64,000 nt of DNA. It comes from Bacteroidota bacterium (GTDB taxonomy: Bacteria > Bacteroidota > Bacteroidia > Chitinophagales > Saprospiraceae). The stretch is taken from the NCBI GenBank assembly GCA_017858735.1, contig JAFMBH010000009.1, forward strand, positions 1 through 64,000, in the 5' to 3' direction. The number at the start of each line of letters is the position of its first letter. Position 1 is the stretch's first letter. Positions 24,353-32,650 of this stretch are shown here, piece by piece. A program made the translations under genes and the position numbers. The notes beneath the pieces are model-generated. The model was not told the DNA's origin, did not search any database, and saw nothing but the letters and a program-made list of their open reading frames with translations.

Positions 24353-26272
24353 ATGGATCATTCGCTCTTACATCTGCCTTCAAGTGATAAGATTATTTCG
24401 TCCATCACTCAATGCAGAAACCTGGAGGAAAAGTACGGTTTACTAGATAAGCTTTTATCTCAATTAGTATATACTGATGTTAATCAGGCAGTTAAATATG
24501 TTGAAAAATTAAAAAAAATTAATAGTTTTGATCTGGAGTCAAAAGTCAACCTTTCCTATTATTGGTATAAAGCATTGATAGATAATCAGAAATATCAATA
24601 TAAAAAAGCTTACGATAATTTTTTAAAAGCCGTTAAACTGTCCGAAGAAAGTACTAATCTTCAGGTAAAAGCCGCGTTATTTATAGATCTTGCGGGTACT
24701 TCCATTAATTTACATAAAATGGATGAGGCTGAGCTGCTGATTGAAAAGGCAAAAAAATGTCTGAAGAAAAATCCCTCGCCCGTCTTAAACGCAAGAATAA
24801 TTAGTAGAGAGGCTTTTGTTCAATTGCACTATGCCAACTATCCCCGAGCCATTGAAGGCTTTTTAAAGGCCGAAAAAATCATTAGGAATCTGTCAAATAA
24901 TGAAATAACCCATAAAGATTTATTCTTCCTGCAAATTATTCAAGCTGGCCTGGGCAATCTGTATGAAATAATTGGCGACGCCGATAAAAGCATTGCTGCC
25001 TATCAAAATGCCATTGAACTGGCAGAATTATCAGATATTAAAACACGATTATCCTGGTTATGCCTTTTTGTAGGCAAAGGTTATCTGGTACTTTCAAATC
25101 TGGAGCGCGCCACCTTGTTTTTTCAAAAAGTACTTCACATTGAAAATGATGATAACGCTTTTTCCCGGGCCAGCGCTTATGCTAATCTTGGTTACGTTCA
25201 TCTTTTACAAAATGATTTTCCGGAGGCTCAACTTCTTTTAAATAAAGCGGAGGAGCTCTTTACTAATATAGGGGAGAAGGATTCTGAAAATTTGGTTTCC
25301 ATTGAAATATGGCGCGCGCAAATGGCTATGAAAAGCAATGATTTTAAAAAAGCAGAATTTTATTTGCTTCATGCTTATAGAATGGCCTCAAAATCGGCTA
25401 ATGTTAAAAGATTATCTTTTATTTGTAAAGAATTGGCGACTTATTATGCGGAGAATGAGCAATTTAAATTAGCCTACACTTATGAGAAGCTTCATGCCGA
25501 TTTGTCTGCCAAGTATGTGGAGGAACTCAATCAGCACAAAATATGGGAGTTAGAGGCTAAATATGATTTTGAACGAAGAAAGCAGGAAGCTGAATTACTT
25601 ATTTTACAAGCTAATAGGTTGCAGTTGAAAGCTTTACGTGCGCAAATGAACCCTCATTTTCTTTACAATGCCTTAAATAGTATACAAAATTATATTACCT
25701 CAAATGATATGACTCATGCAGCAAAATATTTAGCCAAATTTGCAAAGTTGATGAGGCAAAGTCTTGAATACTCCGATGTTGAGGTCATCAGCCTGGAAAA
25801 AGAAATAGCGTTTTTAGAGAATTACCTTTTCATTAATGAAAAATTGAGATTTGCAGATAGAATGTCTTACCGGATAAAAGTGGATGATGATATTGAAGAA
25901 GATTTGATAGGCGTTCCCGCAATGATTGTTCAGCCTTATCTTGAAAATGCCATTGAACACGGACTCAGATCTAAAAAAGAGGGTCTTTTAGCCGTTCAAT
26001 TTCTATCTTTTAATGAACAATGTATTTTGTGTATTATTGAAGATAATGGGGTAGGAAGAGATAAAGCTATGGCCTTACAAAGAGAAAATTTCAAATATCA
26101 ACACCATAAGTCAAAGGGTACCTTGATTACAGAACAAAGACTTCGGCTACTCCACAAATCTTTAGGCGCTCAACCCGCGGTGAAAATAATAGATTTGAAA
26201 GACCCACTGACCGGTGAAGCCACAGGAACAAGGGTAGAGGTGCTTATTCCCATAATGGAACTGGACAGGTAG
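24353..26272 (+). CDS. Cytoplasmic TPR sensor histidine kinase (LytS/His_kinase family)
   Basis: 639 aa from the ATG at 24353; a TTG nine bases upstream is also in frame. Residues ~30-380 are a long array of about seven TPR-like helix pairs (for example YKKAYDNFLKAVKLSEES and DADKSIAAYQNAIELAELS). A coiled coil (~385-430) leads straight into AQMNPHFLYNALNSIQNYI, with phosphoacceptor His435. The N box is QPYLENAIEHG (Asn532) and the G box EDNGVGR (565-568). No signal peptide or transmembrane helix is visible, unlike most Bacteroidota TPR kinases of this type, which carry one before the coiled coil. It probably phosphorylates the LytTR regulator. A TPR array can bind peptides. Confidence 0.88.
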   Translation: MDHSLLHLPSSDKIISSITQCRNLEEKYGLLDKLLSQLVYTDVNQAVKYVEKLKKINSFDLESKVNLSYYWYKALIDNQKYQYKKAYDNFLKAVKLSEESTNLQVKAALFIDLAGTSINLHKMDEAELLIEKAKKCLKKNPSPVLNARIISREAFVQLHYANYPRAIEGFLKAEKIIRNLSNNEITHKDLFFLQIIQAGLGNLYEIIGDADKSIAAYQNAIELAELSDIKTRLSWLCLFVGKGYLVLSNLERATLFFQKVLHIENDDNAFSRASAYANLGYVHLLQNDFPEAQLLLNKAEELFTNIGEKDSENLVSIEIWRAQMAMKSNDFKKAEFYLLHAYRMASKSANVKRLSFICKELATYYAENEQFKLAYTYEKLHADLSAKYVEELNQHKIWELEAKYDFERRKQEAELLILQANRLQLKALRAQMNPHFLYNALNSIQNYITSNDMTHAAKYLAKFAKLMRQSLEYSDVEVISLEKEIAFLENYLFINEKLRFADRMSYRIKVDDDIEEDLIGVPAMIVQPYLENAIEHGLRSKKEGLLAVQFLSFNEQCILCIIEDNGVGRDKAMALQRENFKYQHHKSKGTLITEQRLRLLHKSLGAQPAVKIIDLKDPLTGEATGTRVEVLIPIMELDR

Positions 26273-26419
26273 TGTTTTTTATTTTTTTGCATCTTTTATT
26301 AGATAAATGAATCATACCTTTCCCCGCTCATTTGATACCGTTTAGTAATTAGAAAGTGATAATTGTCTTAACTAAAGCATTCTGAAGAGTTAAAGAAAAA
26401 AAGTGTATATTAAAATGAT

Positions 26420-26427
26420 TACTTTTG
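26420..26427 (+). promoter_or_regulatory. -7 promoter box ahead of the candidate small RNA
   Basis: TACTTTTG is an exact TAnnTTTG match, about 150 bp after the kinase stop. It would start transcription near 26434 and run directly into the hairpin that follows. No -33 TTTG was found at the standard spacing. Confidence 0.35.
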
Positions 26428-26433
26428 AGCTGT

Positions 26434-26499
26434 AGTTTTCTCATAGTATTTAATAGCTCCTGTGTGCATCGGTCTCCCCCGAACAGGAGCTATCTTTTT
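26434..26499 (+). ncRNA. Candidate ~65-nt small RNA or terminator hairpin with a C-rich loop
   Basis: ATAGCTCCTGT (26453-26463) pairs perfectly with ACAGGAGCTAT (26483-26493). Inside, TCGG pairs with CCGA around the loop TCTCCC. The hairpin is followed by CTTTTT on the plus strand. Its right arm overlaps the pbpC stop codon on the minus strand, where no T-run follows, so it is oriented for plus-strand transcription. It could also be only the distal terminator of the kinase transcript. Confidence 0.4.
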
Positions 26500-28895
26500 G
26501 AATAGCTCATAATTTCAAAAGTAGTTTCTATTCTATTCCCTTCTTCATCCATAGCCATCAAAAGGTGTCTTCCTATGCTTGGGTTCATGATCATTTGATG
26601 GTAAATGCGTGTTTTACCAATAAATACCCCATCTATATGCCAGTAAACTGTTTTTTCCGGACGTCGGTGTGCGAGTTGAAATACCGTTTTTGAGACAGAA
26701 CCATCCAAATTCTTAGGAATTTTTATTTGTGTAAACTCCCTTGGGTAAATCCATTCCATGGTTTCATTTTCATCAAAAGGAGTATTATTCTGAAGGCATA
26801 ATGGGTGCCAGTTTGGCAAGGGATGATAATCGGGATTATTTTTCCGGAAATAGAAGGCCTCCAAAGGAGGTAAAACTAATCGGTTTTCAGGTTTTCCCGC
26901 TTCATTTTCCAGGCAATTAACATTCACGAGATGTTGTTGATCGCTGGTTAAATAAACCTTTTTATGAAAGGGACAAACATCACTTGTTTTAATGGTTTTA
27001 GGAGCAAGGATAGTTTCTTGTGGGCAAAAAGGGCCCGCTAACCAACCGGAGGATTTACATATATCTACCGAATGTAAGTCGGCATTGGGAATGGGAAAAA
27101 GTTTGCCTTTTTCAGGTAACTCGTTAAACAGTGAAAAAAGCAAAGGTGCAGCGACTTTTATCCCTGTAAGGCCAGGTTTTCCTTCTCCGCTCGCATTTCC
27201 AACCCAAACGCCTACACAATAGGAGGTAGAAGTACCGATAGCCCATGCATCGCGAAAACCAAAACTGGTACCAGTTTTCCAGGCAATAGGCTGATTACCG
27301 GAGAATTGCTGCCAGTTTCCATCTTCATCTGGTCGCTTTAAGGCAATCATGGCCTGCCAGGTGCTATATATGGCGCCTGGTTGAATGACGGGAACTTGTC
27401 TGTCGGTCAAAGCCATTGCTTTATTTTTAGTATTTACATACCATGGCGAATGCCAGTTATAGTATTTTTCCGTTTCGTTTCCGGGGGTGTAAAACAGAAG
27501 GGATCGGGCCATAGAACTGTAAATGCCACATAGATCCCATAAATTAACTTCTGCCCCACCCAGAATCAAAGACAAGCCATAATGGTCGGCGGAAAATGGT
27601 AAGGAATGAATCCCCATTTTTTTTAATTGGTTATGGAATCGTCCTACATTATATTTTTTAAGTAACTGAACGAAAGGGATATTCAAAGACCTTATCAGTG
27701 CCTGATCAGCGGCTACCATTCCACTATAAGATTGATCAAAATTTGCTGGTCTGTAGCCCCGATAACTCAAAGGGACATCGCTTAACCAGGAGCCAGGCAG
27801 AATGAAACCTTCCTGAAGGCTTAAAGCATAAAGGAAGGGTTTCAAAATGCTTCCACTGCTGCGATTGGCCATAATTAGATCGACCTGCCTGCCATGACTC
27901 GATGCTTCATTTGGTGAATTTCCGAGATAGGCAAGGACTTTTCCACTGGAAACCTCAAGAACCAGAATAGCGGCATTTTCAATACCGTTAGCTGACAATT
28001 GATATTGATATTGCTGGAGTCTTTCCTGCATTCTCTCTTGGATATCAACGTCAAGCGTAGTAGGTACAATGCCACCACTATGTTGAGGGAATGTTCTGCT
28101 TAACAAATGATTAGCTAATTGGGGAAGAGGAAAAACTTCTTCAGGTAAAGGTTCTTCTCTGGCTAATTGCCATTTTTCATGGTCTATAATTTTCTTCTTA
28201 TAAAGGTTATCGAGTAATCTGTCTCTTTTATCCTTCAGCTTATCTCTATTTCTTCCGGGATGAATTAAACCCGGACTATTGGGTAAAACAGCTAATAAAC
28301 AAGCTTCTGACCAGGTGATTTGTGAAATATTTTTACCAAAGTATCGCCAGGCAGCAGCGTCAATGCCCACTACATTGCCACCAAAAGGAGCGTGAGCGGC
28401 ATACCAGTTTAAAATTTCTTTTTTAGAATAGGTTATTTCTAAGACAGACGCCAACACCAATTCTTTTATTTTTTGCCCGTAAGTTCTGGGTGGATTATCC
28501 AGTGACATGCGGATAACCTGCATGCTTAAGGTGCTTCCACCGCGTTTACGGCGGGGGTTGCCCGCATTGTATTTAAATGCGGAAGCGAGTGCAATAAGGT
28601 CAACACCTCGGTGGTAGTAAAATCTTTTATCTTCATATTCAACCAAGGCCACTGCGTACTTTTCTACTGCCTGACTTGAAGATGGAAACCTCCATTGCCC
28701 GTCTTTTGCAATTCTTGCGCTGAGAAGATGCCCATTTTTATCGGTTAAAACAGCGGCATAAGGAACCTTGAACAAGGGCCTGGGAAGAGATAGATAAATA
28801 TACATCAGCACAGCCCATCCCAATAGAATAAGTAATATTTGGGTGATATGCACCTGTTTTTCAGGAAAAGAAAGGGAAAATTTTCGTCGAATCAC
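26490..28895 (-). CDS. pbpC: Penicillin-binding protein 1C (bifunctional class A PBP)
   Basis: An 801-aa inner-membrane enzyme that polymerises glycan and cross-links peptidoglycan. After a single N-terminal anchor (LLILLGWAVLMYIYLSL) comes the GT51 transglycosylase domain with EYEDKRFYYHRGVDL and RGGSTLSMQVIRM. The transpeptidase domain follows with SSGSILKPFLYAL (SxxK), and AWKTGTSFGFRDAWAIG (KTG). The C-terminal BiPBP_C domain (~705-800, ending IETTFEIMSYS) is typical of PBP1C. It is transcribed alone, towards the kinase gene. The 1C subtype is supported by length and the C-terminal domain. Confidence 0.96.
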   Translation of the reverse strand: MIRRKFSLSFPEKQVHITQILLILLGWAVLMYIYLSLPRPLFKVPYAAVLTDKNGHLLSARIAKDGQWRFPSSSQAVEKYAVALVEYEDKRFYYHRGVDLIALASAFKYNAGNPRRKRGGSTLSMQVIRMSLDNPPRTYGQKIKELVLASVLEITYSKKEILNWYAAHAPFGGNVVGIDAAAWRYFGKNISQITWSEACLLAVLPNSPGLIHPGRNRDKLKDKRDRLLDNLYKKKIIDHEKWQLAREEPLPEEVFPLPQLANHLLSRTFPQHSGGIVPTTLDVDIQERMQERLQQYQYQLSANGIENAAILVLEVSSGKVLAYLGNSPNEASSHGRQVDLIMANRSSGSILKPFLYALSLQEGFILPGSWLSDVPLSYRGYRPANFDQSYSGMVAADQALIRSLNIPFVQLLKKYNVGRFHNQLKKMGIHSLPFSADHYGLSLILGGAEVNLWDLCGIYSSMARSLLFYTPGNETEKYYNWHSPWYVNTKNKAMALTDRQVPVIQPGAIYSTWQAMIALKRPDEDGNWQQFSGNQPIAWKTGTSFGFRDAWAIGTSTSYCVGVWVGNASGEGKPGLTGIKVAAPLLFSLFNELPEKGKLFPIPNADLHSVDICKSSGWLAGPFCPQETILAPKTIKTSDVCPFHKKVYLTSDQQHLVNVNCLENEAGKPENRLVLPPLEAFYFRKNNPDYHPLPNWHPLCLQNNTPFDENETMEWIYPREFTQIKIPKNLDGSVSKTVFQLAHRRPEKTVYWHIDGVFIGKTRIYHQMIMNPSIGRHLLMAMDEEGNRIETTFEIMSYSKR

Positions 28896-28960
28896 AGAGG
28901 TAAAATAATAAAAGTTTTCTAATATTATAAAAAATATTGCATTATATAAATAATTTAGAT

Positions 28961-29135
28961 TATTTTTGTGTTAGGGTTTTTAAAAGTGAAGACCCCATGA
29001 AAAGTCGGTATTTTTTTTGCCTTTATCTTCGGAGTGTTTTTAACCTAATGTTCTTGCCATTCTCATTTGTTAATTGGCCTGTGTTTTACCTTCTTTTCTT
29101 GTTATTTTTTTTATTTAATATTAATTTTTTTAAAG
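28961..29135 (+). promoter_or_regulatory. Promoter and ~160-nt pyrimidine-rich 5' leader of the RRM gene
   Basis: TATTTTTG at 28961-28968 is an exact -7 box, so transcription would begin near 28975. About 160 nt of T-rich/C-rich sequence precede the ATG at 29136, with a T-run and an AT-rich end. No known riboswitch fold is recognised. Long leaders of this kind are typical of cold-shock and RNA-binding protein genes, where they can be thermosensors or autoregulatory targets. Confidence 0.5.
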
Positions 29136-29585
29136 ATGAACATTTTTGTTGCAAAACTGAATTTTGACACTCAGAGCGAAGACGTGCAGCGGGCATTTGA
29201 AGCGTTTGGTGCAGTAGATTCTGCTAAAGTTATCATGGATCGCGAAACTGGCCGCTCAAGAGGCTTTGCTTTCGTTGAAATGGCTAATGATGACGAAGCA
29301 CAATCTGCGATTGATGCGCTTAACGAAACAGAGTTAGATGGCAGTACAATTGTAGTTAAAAAAGCTGAACCACGTCCACAAAAGCCAAGAGGTTTTGGTG
29401 GTGGAGACCGTGGTGGTTTCGGCGGTGGAGACCGTGGTGGTTTTAACCGTGGCGGAGGCGGCGGCGGTGGAGACCGCGGTGGTTTCAGTCGTGGTGGAGA
29501 CCGCGGAGACCGTGGTGGTTTCGGCCGTGACCGTAACGACAGATTTGGAAGTTCAGGATTTGAAAGCGATTACAGTCGCCGTTAA
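29136..29585 (+). CDS. RRM-type RNA-binding protein with Gly-rich tail
   Basis: 149 aa from the ATG at 29136. Upstream in-frame starts (29067) lie in a T-rich spacer and are rejected. A single RNA-recognition motif (residues 1-80) has RNP2 (NIFVAKLNF) and RNP1 (RGFAFVEM in SRGFAFVEMANDDEAQ). The tail is Arg/Gly-rich, built from GGGDRGGF- and DRGGFGRDR-like units, and ends in a Ser/Tyr segment (DYSRR). This is the cyanobacterial/Bacteroidota RNA-binding family induced by cold. It would bind mRNA in the cytoplasm, with the RGG tail promoting RNA binding or condensation. The repeated codons GGT GGA GAC CGT in the tail are easily miscounted in assemblies. Confidence 0.92.
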   Translation: MNIFVAKLNFDTQSEDVQRAFEAFGAVDSAKVIMDRETGRSRGFAFVEMANDDEAQSAIDALNETELDGSTIVVKKAEPRPQKPRGFGGGDRGGFGGGDRGGFNRGGGGGGGDRGGFSRGGDRGDRGGFGRDRNDRFGSSGFESDYSRR

Positions 29586-29599
29586 TTCCTTCCTTTATA

Positions 29600-29638
29600 A
29601 AAAAGGCGGTTATTTTTTAAATGACCGCCTTTTTTTTG
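29600..29638 (+). terminator. Bidirectional terminator between the RRM gene and sodB-like gene
   Basis: AAAAAGGCGGT-(13-nt loop)-ACCGCCTTTTTTTT: a 6-bp G+C core with long A and T tracts on the two sides, 15 bp after the RRM stop and 11 bp before the SOD stop on the other strand. It can terminate both. Confidence 0.9.
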
Positions 29639-29648
29639 CCTTTTTTTA

Positions 29649-30263
29649 TTATCCTTTAGCAGATAGGTAGCGTCTGTTAACTTCTTCCCAGTTTATAATC
29701 GTAAAAAATGACTGAATATAATCGGGTCTTCTGTTTTGATAATTCAGGTAATACGCATGCTCCCATACATCTAGACCTAATACAGGGGTACCTTTCTGTT
29801 CAGCTATATCCATGAGAGGATTATCCTGATTAGGTGTGGAAGAAACAAACAATTTTCCCTGACTATCTACACTTAACCAAGCCCAGCCAGATCCAAAACG
29901 CGTAGCTGCAGCTTGAGAAAAGGCTGTTTTAAAAGCCTCCATTCCGCCAAGTTCCGTGTCGATCGCTTGAATAACAGGAAGACCCTGGTCAGCTTTGGAA
30001 GAGGAAGACAAAATAGTCCAGAATAAATTGTGATTATAGAATCCGCCACCATTATTTCTGATTGCCGGAGAGAATGTTGAAATACTATGTAATATTCCTT
30101 CTATGTCTAAACCTGTAGCCGCCGCATTTCCCTCTAAAGCAGCGTTCAGATTATTTGTGTAAGCGGCATGGTGTTTGCTATGATGAATTTCCATCGTTCG
30201 CGCATCTATGACGGGTTCTAATGCTGTATAAGCATAGGGTAGTTCTGGTAATGTAAAAGCCAT
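29649..30263 (-). CDS. Cytosolic Fe/Mn superoxide dismutase
   Basis: 204 aa, the standard length. It begins MAFTLPELPYAYTALEP without a signal peptide. Metal ligands are His27, His78, Asp165 and His169, in [19 protein letters not shown] and DVWEHAYY. The signature [12 protein letters not shown] is present. It is the cytoplasmic counterpart of the exported SOD at 14388, with which it shares about half its residues by eye. Metal preference (Fe or Mn) cannot be settled from sequence. Monocistronic. Confidence 0.95.
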   Translation of the reverse strand: MAFTLPELPYAYTALEPVIDARTMEIHHSKHHAAYTNNLNAALEGNAAATGLDIEGILHSISTFSPAIRNNGGGFYNHNLFWTILSSSSKADQGLPVIQAIDTELGGMEAFKTAFSQAAATRFGSGWAWLSVDSQGKLFVSSTPNQDNPLMDIAEQKGTPVLGLDVWEHAYYLNYQNRRPDYIQSFFTIINWEEVNRRYLSAKG

Positions 30264-30353
30264 TATTTGAAATTTTAGTGATAAAATTATAGATTAAATA
30301 TAAACTAAAAAACCTTATGAACAGATAATTGGTTCAAACAATGACAATCATTA

Positions 30354-30384
30354 TTTGGAAAAATGGAACATTCATTTAATTTTG
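30354..30384 (+). promoter_or_regulatory. Near-consensus promoter of fumC
   Basis: TTTG (30354-30357), 19-bp spacer, TAATTTTG (30377-30384): the same architecture as the peptide-gene promoter at 24076. It lies about 29 bp before the fumC ATG. Confidence 0.65.
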
Positions 30385-30412
30385 CCCAAAATTAATTTTA
30401 AATACGAAAGCC

Positions 30413-31804
30413 ATGGCATTCAGACAAGAAAAGGATAGTATCGGTTATGTCGACGTACCCGCAGAAAGGTATTGGGGAGCTCAAACTCAACGCTCTTTTG
30501 AAAATTTTAAAATTGGCGGTCACCTTATGCCCATAGAAATTATTCGGGCATTTGCTATTTTGAAAAAGGCCGCTGCGCTGACAAACAACGAAGCGGGGAT
30601 TCTTGATGCTGAAAAAACAAACTTGATTTGCCAGGTTTGTGATGAAATTAGCGAAGGTTTGCTCGACGATGAGTTCCCTTTAGTTGTTTGGCAAACAGGT
30701 TCTGGTACCCAGTCTAACATGAATCTTAATGAAGTTATCGCCAATAGAGCCCACGTATTAACAGGGAGAAAATTAACGGATGCCAAAAAAATATTGCATC
30801 CAAACGATGATGTGAATAAGTCTCAGTCTTCCAACGACACCTTTCCAACTGCTATGTCTATCGCGGCTTATTCCTATTTAGTAAAGCATACAATACCAGC
30901 AATCAAGCAGTTGCAAAATACATTAGATAAAAAAGCGAAGGATTTTGTCGATATCGTAAAGACGGGTAGAACGCATTGTATGGATGCAACGCCGCTAACG
31001 CTGGGTCAGGCTTTTTCTGGATTTGTTTCTCAACTTGATCATGCGGTCAGAGCTATTTCCTATACTTTACCCCATGTTGCTGAACTGGCGCTGGGAGGAA
31101 CGGCGGTCGGAACAGGACTAAATACCCCTCCGGGTTATTCTGAAAATGTGGCTAAGCATATTGCCGTTTTGAGTGGTTTACCTTTTATCACGGCGGAAAA
31201 TAAATTTGAATCGCTGGCTTGCCATGACGGTATTGTAGCTGCCCATGGGGCTTTGAAAACCGCGGCAGTGGCTTTAATGAAAATAGGAAATGATATCAGA
31301 TTGCTTTCCAGTGGACCGCGATCAGGTATCGGGGAAATTATAATTCCCGCCAATGAACCTGGTTCGTCGATTATGCCTGGTAAAGTGAATCCGACGCAAT
31401 CGGAGGCACTAACTATGGCAATGGCACAGGTTATGGGTAATGATGTGGCCATAAATATCGGTGGTATGAATGGTCATTTTGAGCTTAATGTTTTTAAACC
31501 CCTAATCATTTTTAATTTTCTAACCTCTGCCCGTCTTATTGCGGATGCTTGTTTGAGTTTCGATGAACATTGCGCCATAGGCATTGAAGCTAATCATGCC
31601 CGTATTAAAATGCATCTCGATAATTCCCTGATGTTAGTTACCGCACTCAATACAAAAATTGGGTATGATAATGCCGCAGCGATAGCAAAAAAAGCTTACA
31701 ACGAAAATACGACCCTGAAAGAAGCCGCCGTGGGTCTCGGACTTTTAACGCCCGATGAATTTGACGCTTGGGTGAAACCAGAGGATATGATTAGTGGAAT
31801 GTAA
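30413..31804 (+). CDS. fumC: Fumarate hydratase class II
   Basis: TCA-cycle enzyme that interconverts fumarate and L-malate, iron-independent and tetrameric. At 463 aa it has the normal length. [16 protein letters not shown] (near 318-333) is the signature of the fumarase/aspartase superfamily. [19 protein letters not shown] is the second conserved region and [20 protein letters not shown] the third (here [15 protein letters not shown]). The last conserved block is [15 protein letters not shown]. Monocistronic, with its own promoter and terminator. Confidence 0.97.
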   Translation: MAFRQEKDSIGYVDVPAERYWGAQTQRSFENFKIGGHLMPIEIIRAFAILKKAAALTNNEAGILDAEKTNLICQVCDEISEGLLDDEFPLVVWQTGSGTQSNMNLNEVIANRAHVLTGRKLTDAKKILHPNDDVNKSQSSNDTFPTAMSIAAYSYLVKHTIPAIKQLQNTLDKKAKDFVDIVKTGRTHCMDATPLTLGQAFSGFVSQLDHAVRAISYTLPHVAELALGGTAVGTGLNTPPGYSENVAKHIAVLSGLPFITAENKFESLACHDGIVAAHGALKTAAVALMKIGNDIRLLSSGPRSGIGEIIIPANEPGSSIMPGKVNPTQSEALTMAMAQVMGNDVAINIGGMNGHFELNVFKPLIIFNFLTSARLIADACLSFDEHCAIGIEANHARIKMHLDNSLMLVTALNTKIGYDNAAAIAKKAYNENTTLKEAAVGLGLLTPDEFDAWVKPEDMISGM

Positions 31805-31841
31805 AAGTATATTTACTTTAACAAACATTTAACCTTTTGGT

Positions 31842-31888
31842 AACAGGCTGAATACTATTTATTTAAAAAAATATTCAGCCTGTTTTAT
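31842..31888 (+). terminator. Terminator of fumC
   Basis: AACAGGCTGAATA (31842-31854) pairs with TATTCAGCCTGTT (31872-31884), followed by TTATTTT. A 13-bp perfect stem starting 37 bp after the stop. Confidence 0.9.
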
Positions 31889-31982
31889 TTTACTTTTGTT
31901 TGACACCTATTGCAGATTATCCATTCTCTTCGGATATTGCATTGCATTCGACGTATAATCCCTTGAACAAAAAACTACAACC

Positions 31983-32066
31983 ATGATTATTTTTTCAGTA
32001 TTAGTTTTGATTTTATTCGTTTTTCGTACTGAAATTTTCGGGTCAACTAAAGTAAGTCATTTCTAA
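31983..32066 (+). CDS. Possible 27-aa hydrophobic peptide
   Basis: A complete ATG frame, starting MIIFSVLVLILFVFRTEIFG, in the space between the fumC terminator and a convergent lipoprotein gene. The first 15 residues form one hydrophobic helix. A TACTTTTG box at 31891-31898 could drive it, with a leader of about 80 nt. AT-rich spacer can produce such frames by chance, so support is weak. Confidence 0.2.
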   Translation: MIIFSVLVLILFVFRTEIFGSTKVSHF

Positions 32067-32558
32067 TTATTGGCTAACGGCGTCGAACAATTCTCGTGTT
32101 TGTTCCATGGTAAGTTCACTGCCCAGTGCGGTTGAAATGACGTAAAGCTGTGATCCTTGTACAATGACGTACCGAAAATGGTAAGTGGGTTTATCTTTGG
32201 GCACCAGCTCATAGATGAACCCATTTTCATTTTCCTCCATAATTCTGGTGAAATACACATTGTTTCTGACATCTTCAATTTGAAGATATTTATTCCATGC
32301 CAAATCTTCAGATTCCGAAGGTAAATTTTGGACAATTAACTCAAACCACGATTTTTCATCTTTGCCTTTAACAATGACTTCAGTAATATTTCCGACAATT
32401 CGACGGGTAATATCCACATCTTTTGGTATGTTTACATACAAAGGAATTCCATAGCTTAATAAACTGGTACTTCCTTTTTTGTGGGGCGCTTTGGCATTAC
32501 TGCAATTTTGCAGAAGTCCGAGAGAAGCGATAAGGATTAAATAAAAATTAATCTTCAT
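32067..32558 (-). CDS. Putative lipoprotein of unknown function
   Basis: 163 aa, with a signal peptide ending LILIASLGLLQNCSN, where Cys19 is the likely lipidated residue. The mature part is a compact alpha/beta sequence with IPLYVNIPKDVDITRRIVG, ITEVIVKGKDEKSWFELIVQ and YHFRYVIVQGSQLYVIS. The final helix is TMEQTRELFDAV. It recalls outer-membrane-anchored small stress-type lipoproteins, but no family was recognised. It lies between fumC (convergent, after an intervening terminator) and recN (divergent). Confidence 0.6.
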   Translation of the reverse strand: MKINFYLILIASLGLLQNCSNAKAPHKKGSTSLLSYGIPLYVNIPKDVDITRRIVGNITEVIVKGKDEKSWFELIVQNLPSESEDLAWNKYLQIEDVRNNVYFTRIMEENENGFIYELVPKDKPTYHFRYVIVQGSQLYVISTALGSELTMEQTRELFDAVSQ

Positions 32559-32650
32559 GTTTTGTAATTTTGAACGTTGGAAACAAAAATAGCTATTTGG
32601 CTCGAAAATACAGGATTCTTCATTAATTCTAACAAAGGGCAGTAAAAAAC

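Noticed and set aside
28937-29167. Frame in the leader of the RRM gene
   Set aside because: T-rich sequence gives a Phe/Leu-rich peptide; it overlaps the RRM start, and the clear RRM frame begins at 29136.
29385-29525. Repeated GGTGGAGACCGTGG-like units resembling a CRISPR array
   Set aside because: They are codon repeats of an RGG tail in a real gene, without uniform spacers.
29395-29670. Val/Glu/Thr-rich frame over the RRM tail
   Set aside because: It is the shifted reading of the GGT GGA GAC CGT repeats of the RGG tail.
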